Shown here one piece after another: positions 1 through 6,655 of a stretch of DNA of 8,516 nt. How positions within the stretch are numbered: the first letter of the stretch is position 1; each line of letters begins with the position of its first letter. The stretch covers positions 1 through 8,516 of the forward strand of contig CACYQE010000045.1 of the NCBI GenBank assembly GCA_902776515.1, read 5' to 3'. Source of the DNA: an uncultured Pseudomonadota bacterium (GTDB taxonomy: Bacteria > Pseudomonadota > Alphaproteobacteria > Rs-D84). The position numbers and the translations under genes were made by a program. Under the pieces are notes generated by a model, which was not told where the DNA came from, did no database searches, and saw nothing but the letters and a program-made list of their open reading frames with translations.

Positions 1-1119
1 AATGGATTATCTACAACCCCAAGTAGTTATATGTTTTACTCAACGTTCAAAAACTGTTCGGGGTTAGAGAGTGTTCCGGGGACATTGTTCCAAAGTTTTA
101 CAGGTGCTCCTTCGACTTATATGTTTCGTGAAACTTTTGCGGGGACCGGATTAAAATCGATTCCATCAAACTTATTTAGTTATATTGGGACAACACCGTC
201 AACGTATTTGTTTCGAGGAACATTTATGGGGTGTACTGCTTTGGGTTCGGATGACGATATTAGTAACCCAGTGCCTGCGAACCTGTTTAGTCGGTTTAAT
301 GGTAAAACCCCATCCACAGGTATGTTCCATCAAACCTTTGAGGGGTGTAGCAATTGGAGAGGAACTTTGCCAGACTTGTTCGGTGGATTGTCCGGGACCA
401 CGGTGAATCAATATGTATTTTATAGGACTTTCTATGGTTGTTCGAAATTGTACGGTGATTTGCCAGATACATTCGTTGGGACGAGTGATTCTGTTGCAGT
501 TGCATCGTATACCTTTTATCAAACGTTCTATGGTTGCACCAATTTAGGTAAAAATGCGGTGGGTGGAACATCAACATATTATATACCGTCAACGTTTTTT
601 GGTGGCATTACACCGAATGCCAATGCAACAAACCCAACATTTCAAATGTTTACAGGAACGGGCTTGTTGACCGAATGTCCGGGGGTGTTGAATCAATATT
701 TCACCGGTTTTGAGACTTTTGTTGATGGTTCTAATTCGCCAAAGGTTTCATGCAAACGCTGTGCGTATTTGCCGAATCAGGCGAGTTATGGTAATACTTG
801 TTACAATTTATGCAATTTGAATGGCGATAATATGACCAAGTTGCATGTTGGTGATAATTGGTTCCATTTGTTCGCACAAAGTGAAGCAACCAACTTTATG
901 CACCATCTTAACTTTAAATATGGCAACAACGCTACTGACATCTGTTTTGTTCCGTTGAACAGCGGTTTGGATAACGCAAATTCAGGCAGTTTGAATTTTA
1001 ATGATGGTGGGTCCCAACGGTATCATGCAAAAAGGTCGGGGACCACGTCCAGGGCCGGTGGTGAGCAATCAAAAACTAAATCTGTCGCGACCGAACCAGA
1101 ACAAAAGACCAAACAATAA
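1..1119 (+). CDS. Repeat-containing surface-type protein, 3' part (5' end outside window)
   Basis: The reading frame is open from base 1 and ends at TAA 1117-1119, giving 372 residues; the true start lies upstream. Residues about 7-180 carry repeats built on the pattern P-S-x-Y-[ML]-F-x-x-T-F-x-x-C-[ST]-x-L followed by a P-x-x-LF element, recalling the short aromatic/Leu repeats of BspA-like surface proteins. After the repeats comes a Cys-rich stretch (C-K-R-C near residue 250, then further Cys), then a compact region with W-F-H-L-F and I-C-F-V-P-L. The last 35 or so residues are polar and charged (KR, EQ, KT), without an obvious anchor. No signal peptide can be judged because the N-terminus is missing. 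Surface or secreted location is inferred from repeat type and Cys pattern; I know no function. No clear terminator separates it from the next gene. Confidence 0.75.
   Translation, partial: NGLSTTPSSYMFYSTFKNCSGLESVPGTLFQSFTGAPSTYMFRETFAGTGLKSIPSNLFSYIGTTPSTYLFRGTFMGCTALGSDDDISNPVPANLFSRFNGKTPSTGMFHQTFEGCSNWRGTLPDLFGGLSGTTVNQYVFYRTFYGCSKLYGDLPDTFVGTSDSVAVASYTFYQTFYGCTNLGKNAVGGTSTYYIPSTFFGGITPNANATNPTFQMFTGTGLLTECPGVLNQYFTGFETFVDGSNSPKVSCKRCAYLPNQASYGNTCYNLCNLNGDNMTKLHVGDNWFHLFAQSEATNFMHHLNFKYGNNATDICFVPLNSGLDNANSGSLNFNDGGSQRYHAKRSGTTSRAGGEQSKTKSVATEPEQKTKQ
31..570 (+). repeat. Tandem degenerate protein repeats, about 29-38 residues each
   Basis: Six copies of an aromatic-x-x-T-F-x-x-[CT] core start near nucleotides 31, 121, 208, 322, 415 and 511. 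Spacings are 90, 87, 114, 93 and 96 bp, all multiples of three. The core reads MFYSTF, MFRETF, LFRGTF, MFHQTF, VFYRTF and TFYQTF. The sixth core position after TF-x-x is Cys in five copies and Thr in the second. A P-x-x-LF or P-x-x-F element follows about 10-20 residues later in each. The repeats are clear at protein level but diverged at DNA level, so they are old rather than recent duplications. Confidence 0.8.
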
Positions 1120-1125
1120 TATAAT

Positions 1126-1154
1126 TTGATTTTTAAATAACATGGTGCTATTCT
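1126..1154 (+). promoter_or_regulatory. Predicted sigma70-type promoter for the YbhN-like gene and rne
   Basis: A -35 box TTGATT (1126-1131) is followed after exactly 17 bp by TATTCT (1149-1154), with an extended -10 TGC immediately before it (1146-1148). It lies just after the upstream stop codon and 22 bp before the ATG at 1177. The same design recurs at 4081-4109. This is sequence-based only. Confidence 0.6.
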
Positions 1155-1176
1155 GAGTTTCCGAAAAAGGTTTATT

Positions 1177-2292
1177 ATGTCAACAGCTGCGAAAAAAACG
1201 TTAAAAAAACTCATTGGGTATTCTGGGATTTTATTCTTTTGCTTGGCGGCGGGGATGCTCTGGTGGCAATTGCGACACTATTCTTTTGGCGACATTATGC
1301 GGGCGTTGTTGGATATCCCGTTCGTGAATTTGGTCGCGGCTGCGGCGGCTTGTGTGGCCGGGTATGTTACGTTGGCTCTGTATGATTATCTGGCATTAAA
1401 GTATGTTGGTGCCGGTGGTAAAGTTGCGTGGTGGAAATGGATGTTGGCTGGGATGTTGGGTTTTGCGATATCTAATAATGCCGGCCATGCAGTGGTCAGT
1501 GGTGGCGCAATCAGGTATCGTTTATATACGCGTTGGCGCGTGCCGGGTTCTGATATTGTAGAAATGTTAATGTTTTCTGGATTTACTTTCTTTCTTGGAT
1601 ATGCCGCAATCGCGGTTATCGGTTATTTTCTTGTGCCAAGTGATATGTTTGATGGAAATAAGCATAAATTAACAGAACCAATCACAGTCGTGTTCAGAAA
1701 CAAAAGTGTAAAGATAGGTCAATTACAATTCGAAGTTCCAAGTACCAAAATGGCTTTCTATCAGACTTTGTTGGGCATAACGGACAGTGTTTTAGCGGGG
1801 TTGGTATTGTATTTCTGTTTGATCCCATTTGTTAAAATACCTTTTGGAACGTATATCGGTTTGTTCGTGGTTGCACAAACAACAGGGGTGTTCAGTCAGG
1901 TTCCTGGTGGTATCGGGGTTTTTGAAAGCATTTTCTTGCTGGCGTTGCCTGCGGATGCTGACAAAGCAAGCATTTTTGGGGCCTTGTTGGCATACAGAAT
2001 TATTTACTATGTTTTGCCGTTGATTGGCGTTGGCGGTATGTTCTTTGTTTATGAGCGTTGGCTGCGTGTTCGTATGAAGCGTTGGTTGGCCGAGGCGAAG
2101 AGTAAAATCCCCCATATTTCAATTACCAAGATTATGGGTATCGTTGCGTTATCCCTTGGCATGGGCTTGGACGCCCCACGGGGACGGGTTATTGCCTGGA
2201 ATTTTGCACCCAACACAAAAGGATTATTCTATGTCAAAAAAAATATATGTGGATGCAGTCCACCCGGAAGAAACACGTGTAGTTGTTGTTGA
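1177..2292 (+). CDS. YbhN / LPG-synthase-TM family integral membrane protein
   Basis: This is a polytopic membrane protein of the family that includes YbhN and the N-terminal flippase half of MprF. Several hydrophobic segments are visible, near residues 13-31, 48-70, 88-108, 127-152, 195-218, 223-240 and 265-292. Family-like motifs are N-A-G-H-A-V-V-S-G-G-A-I-R-Y-R (101-115), V-P-G-G-I-G-V-F-E (242-250) and A-Y-R-I-I-Y-Y (272-278). There is no C-terminal aminoacyl-transferase domain, so lysyl-lipid synthesis is not expected; lipid translocation is a family-level guess. The ATG at 1177 is preceded by GAAAAAGG at 1163-1170. The frame ends 62 bp inside rne, and the last 25 or so residues (Cys-rich, from about 350) look like out-of-frame rne sequence. 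The natural C-terminus may therefore have been lost by a small frameshift, or the overlap may be genuine. It is probably cotranscribed with rne. Confidence 0.8.
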   Translation: MSTAAKKTLKKLIGYSGILFFCLAAGMLWWQLRHYSFGDIMRALLDIPFVNLVAAAAACVAGYVTLALYDYLALKYVGAGGKVAWWKWMLAGMLGFAISNNAGHAVVSGGAIRYRLYTRWRVPGSDIVEMLMFSGFTFFLGYAAIAVIGYFLVPSDMFDGNKHKLTEPITVVFRNKSVKIGQLQFEVPSTKMAFYQTLLGITDSVLAGLVLYFCLIPFVKIPFGTYIGLFVVAQTTGVFSQVPGGIGVFESIFLLALPADADKASIFGALLAYRIIYYVLPLIGVGGMFFVYERWLRVRMKRWLAEAKSKIPHISITKIMGIVALSLGMGLDAPRGRVIAWNFAPNTKGLFYVKKNICGCSPPGRNTCSCC

Positions 2293-4030
2293 TTCTGCGA
2301 CAAATCGCGTTTCTGATTTTGACGTTGAAACAACTACGAAACCTCAGATAAAAGGTAATATTTATCTGGCCAAGGTTATCCGGGTTGAAGCGTCGTTACA
2401 GGCTGCTTTTGTTGATTATGGAACCGGTAAAAATGGATTCTTGCCGTTTTCAGAAATTCATCCAGACTATTATCAGGTTACGGCCGAACAAAAGAAAAAA
2501 TTATTAGAATTGGCTCATGCAAACATCGTTGATGATGATGATGATCCAAATGATGAAGAAGACGAGGTCGCTGAATACGATGATCGCAGTGCAGGTGAAG
2601 ACAACAAAGAATTTACCAAGCGTGCACGTGAATTCAAAATTCAGGATGTTATAAAACCAAAGCAAATTTTGTTGGTCCAAGGTGTCAAAGAAGAACGTGG
2701 CCAAAAAGGTGCCTCGATGACGACTTACCTGTCGTTGGCGGGGCGTTTCGCTGTTTTGATGCCAAATTCCAGAAAACGTAACAGCTATGGTATTTCTAAA
2801 AAGATTTCTGACAAGGCTGAACGTGCAAGATTGCGTGAAATTTTGCATACTTTAAAGATACCAAAAGGTATGACCGTGGTATTGCGGACGGCCGCATTGG
2901 AAGCCACAGCACAAGATATTTCCGCGGATTACGATTATTTGGTGAATTTATGGAACGAAATTCGCAAAACAACATTGGAATCTGTTGCACCGGTAACAAT
3001 TCATACCGAAGATTCTTTGTTGCGGCGTGTTGTGCGTGACTTTTTGTCATCCAAAGAAGACGTTTTAACTATCCAGGGTGAAGAAGCATACGATGCAGCC
3101 AAAACATATTTCCAACAGATGTATGGCAAGGCACCACGCAAACAATTGGTTTTGTATAAAGATGCTGCTGTGCCATTGATGGTCAAGGCCGGGGTCGAAA
3201 AACAACTGGAAGGTTTGCATGGCCCGTATGTCCAATTGCCATCTGGGGGGTCGTTGGTTATTAACCAGACCGAGGCGATGGTTACAATTGATGTTAACTC
3301 TTCACGTGCCATCAAAGAAAAAGACATTGAACAAACCGCACTGAATACCAATTTAGAAGCAGCCGAAGAAATCGCATTACAATTGCGTTTGCGTGATTTG
3401 GCGGGAATTGTTGCTATTGACTTTATTGATATGGAAGAAGAACGCAACAATCGCAAATTGGAAATGAAAATGCGTGAGGTTATGAAACACGACCGTGCAC
3501 GGACCCAGGTTGCAAAAATTAATGCGTTTGGTGTTTTGATGTTGTCACGTCAACGTCTGCGTAGCAGTTTTATTGAATCTTCGTATGTTCCGTGTCCGCA
3601 TTGTATGGGAGCGGGCGTTGTGCCGAGTATTCAAACTGCTTCAATAATTTTGTTCCGTCATTTACAGGAAAAACTGTTGGCGAAAAGTGCCCAAAAAATA
3701 ATTATGACGGTTCCGACCGATATTGCGGTTTATATTTTGAACAATAAACGTGCAGAATTGACCGCGATGGAAAGTGAATTTGAAACCGAAATCGTGATTG
3801 TTGGTGATGACAGTTTGATGAATATTGACCAATATTCAATTCAACGTGTTGCACCCGAACAAAATAAAACCGATGAATTGTTGATGGCACACGAACCTTC
3901 GACTGATGCGAAAAAGAAAAACGCCCAACATGTCGAGGCTAAAAAGACCACAATGAACGCTCCACGTCGCCCGCGTAAGAAAAATCAAAAGGGCAAAAAG
4001 CAGAGTTTGTGGAAAAAGTTGGTTGGTTAA
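2231..4030 (+). CDS. rne: Ribonuclease E/G, compact form with acidic S1 insertion
   Basis: This is a 599-residue endoribonuclease of the RNase E/G family, acting on 5'-monophosphate RNA in rRNA, tRNA and mRNA processing and decay. The N-terminal S1 region (about 35-150) contains N-I-Y-L-A-K-V and A-A-F-V-D-Y-G. It is interrupted by an acidic insertion, including five Asp at 101-105. The catalytic metal-binding Asp residues are D354 (T-I-D-V-N-S) and D397 (I-D-F-I-D-M), 43 residues apart as in E. coli D303/D346. The Zn-link motif C-P-H-C is C455/C458, again at the family spacing. The tail from about 560 is rich in Lys and Arg. The long C-terminal scaffold of E. coli RNase E is absent. The ATG at 2231 was chosen because AAAAGGA (2217-2223) sits 7 bp upstream and the protein then begins like the family (M-S-K-K-I-Y-V-D-A); the in-frame ATG at 2144 adds 29 unrelated residues. 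RNase G is an alternative name, but the insertion and basic tail favour RNase E. Confidence 0.95.
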   Translation: MSKKIYVDAVHPEETRVVVVDSATNRVSDFDVETTTKPQIKGNIYLAKVIRVEASLQAAFVDYGTGKNGFLPFSEIHPDYYQVTAEQKKKLLELAHANIVDDDDDPNDEEDEVAEYDDRSAGEDNKEFTKRAREFKIQDVIKPKQILLVQGVKEERGQKGASMTTYLSLAGRFAVLMPNSRKRNSYGISKKISDKAERARLREILHTLKIPKGMTVVLRTAALEATAQDISADYDYLVNLWNEIRKTTLESVAPVTIHTEDSLLRRVVRDFLSSKEDVLTIQGEEAYDAAKTYFQQMYGKAPRKQLVLYKDAAVPLMVKAGVEKQLEGLHGPYVQLPSGGSLVINQTEAMVTIDVNSSRAIKEKDIEQTALNTNLEAAEEIALQLRLRDLAGIVAIDFIDMEEERNNRKLEMKMREVMKHDRARTQVAKINAFGVLMLSRQRLRSSFIESSYVPCPHCMGAGVVPSIQTASIILFRHLQEKLLAKSAQKIIMTVPTDIAVYILNNKRAELTAMESEFETEIVIVGDDSLMNIDQYSIQRVAPEQNKTDELLMAHEPSTDAKKKNAQHVEAKKTTMNAPRRPRKKNQKGKKQSLWKKLVG

Positions 4031-4056
4031 AAAACGCCCGTTCGGGCGTTTTTTTT
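4031..4056 (+). terminator. Rho-independent terminator after rne
   Basis: Starting at the base after the rne stop codon, a stem ACGCCC (4034-4039) and GGGCGT (4044-4049) encloses the tetraloop GTTC (4040-4043). G4040 and C4043 could also pair, shrinking the loop. It is followed by an unbroken T run to 4056. The A run before the stem can pair with the T run, so it may also work in reverse. Confidence 0.93.
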
Positions 4057-4080
4057 ACAAGTAATGACATGTTAAATAGT

Positions 4081-4109
4081 TTGATTTAAACGTTCCTTTG
4101 TGGTATACT
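4081..4109 (+). promoter_or_regulatory. Predicted strong sigma70-type promoter for the 360-residue orphan gene
   Basis: The -35 box TTGATT (4081-4086) and -10 box TATACT (4104-4109) are separated by exactly 17 bp, with an extended -10 TGG at 4101-4103. It lies between the rne terminator and the ATG at 4158, leaving a leader of about 40 bases if transcription starts near 4116. It has the same -35 hexamer, spacing and TGn element as the promoter at 1126-1154. Confidence 0.75.
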
Positions 4110-4157
4110 TTTCACCAAGAGATATGTAGGCAAAACATACAACAAAAGGATTACAAA

Positions 4158-5240
4158 ATGACATTAATTGCACACGGTATCATTGCATTGGATAAAGCGG
4201 TGAAGTCACATCGTTTCAGCAAAAGTTTTATAAGTGACAAAGAATATGGGGTGTTAAGCAAAGAAATTGGTGAGTTAAAAACGTTTTTTGAACAAAATGG
4301 TGGTAAGTCCCCAGAAACCACAAAACGTTTTGTTACGTTTTTGAGCAAGATGGATCTTGGATTTAAAAACATGGTTAAGGATGGTATATATGTTGTGGGT
4401 AATGAAACAGATTTTGAAAAATTTTTTCAAAAAGAAATGAGTGAAGATTTAAAAAAAGATTTTCCAAATTCCAAAGATATACAAAAACGGATAATTGAGA
4501 TAAGCAAAAAACTTGATAAGTTGATCGCACACAATGAAAAAATGGAAAACAAGGTTTGGAAGGCACGGCAAAGATTAAGAAGGTTAAAAAATTTTGAAGA
4601 AAGTATAAATGTTGTTAGAGATTTTGATTTGGGTCCCCTTGCATTAGAAGGTCTGATTGTAAAGGTGGCTCTTTTACCCATAACAGCAGCAGTAAAGGGG
4701 GTTAAAGAATTACAAAATATAGCGGAAAACAAAAAAATCGTGGCAGCACAAAAAGCCAAAGCAAAAGCAGATGAGGAAGAAAAGTTCAAAGCACAACTTG
4801 CCGAAAACGCCGCAAAACGTGCCGCGAAAAAACAGGTTGATGCCGAGACAGGTGTTTTTGTAGATTTGATTAAAGAGTCATCTGAAATTTTGTATCGTAA
4901 ACCGGGCAAAAAAGACATCGGTGCATTTCATGCCGGATTGTTGAATCATGCCGACACCGACAAAGAAAATATAATTCAAATTGATGATGACCATATCGCA
5001 TTTGTTTATGATTTCGGTAATGGCAAAGACAAGGAATTGAATGTGTTCTTTATTAATCACGAAACGGGTAATATGGAACAAATTTCCCAGATTAAATCCA
5101 GGGCCGGTATAGAAACCATTGAATTGGCTTTGGCTAATCGCAAGCTTCAAATAGCAGAAAAGGCAAGATTGATGGCAAAACGTAGAAACGTGAATGTCGG
5201 ATTGAAAGGAAAGTTGGCCAATAACGATTTGCATAAATAA
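4158..5240 (+). CDS. Uncharacterised Lys-rich protein with central coiled-coil-like region
   Basis: I do not recognise this 360-residue protein. The frame is open from 4098, but the ATG at 4158 was chosen because AAAAGGA (4144-4150) lies 7 bp upstream, the same arrangement as at rne, and because the promoter -10 box at 4104-4109 would fall inside the longer version. The protein has no signal peptide. Residues 1-150 are mixed and Lys-rich. Residues about 157-180 form one moderately hydrophobic stretch (L-G-P-L-A-L-E-G-L-I-V-K-V-A-L-L-P-I) too interrupted to be a sure membrane segment. Residues 185-230 are Ala/Lys/Glu-rich and probably helical or coiled-coil. Residues 230-320 look like a small alternating alpha/beta domain (I-A-F-V-Y-D-F-G, L-N-V-F-F-I-N). 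The C-terminus is basic. It is transcribed alone, between its own promoter and terminator. Cytoplasmic location is inferred. Confidence 0.8.
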   Translation: MTLIAHGIIALDKAVKSHRFSKSFISDKEYGVLSKEIGELKTFFEQNGGKSPETTKRFVTFLSKMDLGFKNMVKDGIYVVGNETDFEKFFQKEMSEDLKKDFPNSKDIQKRIIEISKKLDKLIAHNEKMENKVWKARQRLRRLKNFEESINVVRDFDLGPLALEGLIVKVALLPITAAVKGVKELQNIAENKKIVAAQKAKAKADEEEKFKAQLAENAAKRAAKKQVDAETGVFVDLIKESSEILYRKPGKKDIGAFHAGLLNHADTDKENIIQIDDDHIAFVYDFGNGKDKELNVFFINHETGNMEQISQIKSRAGIETIELALANRKLQIAEKARLMAKRRNVNVGLKGKLANNDLHK

Positions 5241-5242
5241 TT

Positions 5243-5269
5243 AAAAACGCCCAAACGGGCGTTTTTTTT
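5243..5269. terminator. Bidirectional intrinsic terminator between convergent genes
   Basis: The stem ACGCCC (5247-5252) and GGGCGT (5257-5262) encloses the loop AAAC. An A run (5243-5247) precedes it and eight T (5262-5269) end it, so each strand has a T tract. It serves the orphan gene on the plus strand and the MCE operon on the minus strand. The stop codon of the lipoprotein gene (5268-5270) touches its edge. The six-base stem is identical to that of the terminator at 4031-4056. Confidence 0.93.
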
Positions 5270-5879
5270 ATTTCATTTCGCTAATTACATCAGCGATTTT
5301 GTACGATATGTTCGCAATCAGTTTACTAAACAATGCGGCGGTTGCATCATAATCGGGTGTGCCTGATTTTGTTTCTGGTGTATCGGCGGATTGGGTTGTC
5401 TTTTTTTGGACCAAAATGTCGCCATGATTATCCGAAACGGTCCACCATGCAGATATTGTCGTTTTACCGTCTGTTTCGGTTTCAAATTTTACAAAATCAA
5501 CAGATACAAGGTATTTCGAATTTGATGCATCAGATGAATTGCGTATCGGGCGGGCATTTATGTTTTTTACGTACATATTCATATTTTCTGATATAACCAC
5601 GGGCAGGGCAGAATTTAACCCTTCTATCCAACGGTCAAATTCAGATACCGTGACCGTGTTTGTCCCCTTTGCTTTAACGATAATTTGTGGACGGTCCACA
5701 GATTGCGGAACAGAAACATTTTCAATACCAACATTAATTGATTTTGTTGGACCACGAACCTGGTCAATGTGTGGTGTAGTCAGTGTATAGAAACGTGCGG
5801 GTTCACTGGTGCTGCCAAAAGAACACGCGGAAATACAAAGTGTGACCAAGATTAAAAATATATTTTTTGTGTTATTCAT
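5268..5879 (-). CDS. PqiC-like ABC-transport auxiliary lipoprotein
   Basis: This 203-residue protein starts with a lipoprotein signal peptide: a short charged start, a hydrophobic core (about 7-16) and the lipobox I-S-A-C, with Cys19 as the predicted lipidated residue. The mature part opens with P-A-R-F-Y-T-L, the usual start of the ABC_trans_aux (PqiC/YmbA, DUF330) domain. It continues with V-P-Q-S-V-D-R-P-Q-I-V-type strand sequence and E-F-D-R-W-I-E-G-L (about 80-88), matching the family's D-R-W-x-E-x-L motif. In known systems PqiC partners an MCE protein at the outer membrane, and the gene order here says the same. Its ATG overlaps the MCE gene's TAA by one base (TAATG), with a strong AAAGGGGGA ribosome site upstream, so translational coupling is likely. 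It is the last gene of the operon. Residue 18 (Ala) before Cys and Ser20/Phe21 after it give no inner-membrane retention Asp. Confidence 0.9.
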   Translation of the reverse strand: MNNTKNIFLILVTLCISACSFGSTSEPARFYTLTTPHIDQVRGPTKSINVGIENVSVPQSVDRPQIIVKAKGTNTVTVSEFDRWIEGLNSALPVVISENMNMYVKNINARPIRNSSDASNSKYLVSVDFVKFETETDGKTTISAWWTVSDNHGDILVQKKTTQSADTPETKSGTPDYDATAALFSKLIANISYKIADVISEMK

Positions 5880-6655
5880 TAATATCCCCCTTTGCCTTTT
5901 AACATTGCTTCTGGATGACGTTCCAAATAATCGCTTAACCTGGAAACAGATTTTGCGGCATCGCTGACATTTCTTATCATTTTATTTAAATCAGATACAG
6001 TTGTAGCACCCGGACCTGATATAGAATTTGCTAGTTTATTTATACTGTTAATAGCCATTGTTGATTGGTGTAATAACGCAGGAAGGTCTTCATTTAAATT
6101 CTTCAACAGCCCATTAATGTTTGCGGATATGTCAGAAAGAGGAATTTTTTCCAAATTTTGTGATATTTCATCCAACATTGACGGAACAGTCGGGATTTCC
6201 AGATCATCAATATCGTATTTTTTTGCTAACATACGTTCGGGATATTGTGGATAAAAATCTAATTCAATTGTCATTTGGCCCGTTAAAACACTTTGGGTTT
6301 GCAGTTTGCCTTTTAAACCATGTGTTACCAAATCACGAATCCAATCTTGCATTTGTGAGTGCGACATTCTGCCATTGGAACTCATTTGTGGGTTGATACG
6401 AACGTATACAGGAATAACGACCCTGTCTTGATTATTTGGAATCAATTGTATTTTTTCAACACGACCAACCGGAACGCCACGAAAATATACCCCAGCACCG
6501 ATGTTTAATCCTTTGACCGAACCTTCAAAAAATAAAACAGATGTTACATAATTACGTTCTAACCGTCCCCCAAAAAAGAACAATATTGAACCAAATATTA
6601 AAATTAATCCGAATATTAAAAATCCGCCGATAAGCCGTTTGTTTGGTGTTTTCAT
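5879..6655 (-). CDS. mlaD: MCE-domain protein of lipid ABC transporter (MlaD/PqiB-like)
   Basis: This 258-residue protein has a single N-terminal membrane anchor (about 8-29) followed by one MCE domain (about 36-135). The MCE domain carries F-F-E-G-S-V-K-G-L (42-50), the V-Y-F-R-G-V-P-V-G-R-V motif (56-66) and L-Q-T-Q-S-V-L-T-G-Q (118-127). A helical region follows (about 158-245), ending R-H-P-E-A-M-L-K-G-K near the C-terminus, a tail common in PqiB-like single-MCE proteins. MCE proteins form hexameric rings that carry phospholipids across the periplasm. One MCE domain matches MlaD in architecture, whereas the motif wording and the lipoprotein partner look PqiB-like, so the symbol is a family-level label. 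The start overlaps the mlaF-like stop by four bases (ATGA), typical of coupled translation. Confidence 0.92.
   Translation of the reverse strand: MKTPNKRLIGGFLIFGLILIFGSILFFFGGRLERNYVTSVLFFEGSVKGLNIGAGVYFRGVPVGRVEKIQLIPNNQDRVVIPVYVRINPQMSSNGRMSHSQMQDWIRDLVTHGLKGKLQTQSVLTGQMTIELDFYPQYPERMLAKKYDIDDLEIPTVPSMLDEISQNLEKIPLSDISANINGLLKNLNEDLPALLHQSTMAINSINKLANSISGPGATTVSDLNKMIRNVSDAAKSVSRLSDYLERHPEAMLKGKGGY

Noticed and set aside
31..570. Spaced repeats as a CRISPR-like array
   Set aside because: The repeats are conserved only at protein level, keep reading frame and have varying DNA sequence, so they are coding repeats.
2144..2230. Longer RNase E start giving 29 extra residues
   Set aside because: The extra residues do not resemble the family and lie inside the upstream gene; the ATG at 2231 has a good ribosome site and a family-like N-terminus.
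2236..2292. Cys-rich tail of the YbhN-like protein as a metal-binding domain
   Set aside because: These residues are conserved rne codons read in another frame; the Cys content is a by-product.
2531..2545. Run of five GAT triplets as a phase-variable repeat
   Set aside because: The run is short, in frame and within an Asp/Glu-rich insertion; changes of a unit would only alter Asp number.
4098..4157. Upstream ATG adding 20 residues to the orphan protein
   Set aside because: It would place the promoter -10 box inside the coding sequence; the ATG at 4158 has AAAAGGA at a 7-bp spacing.
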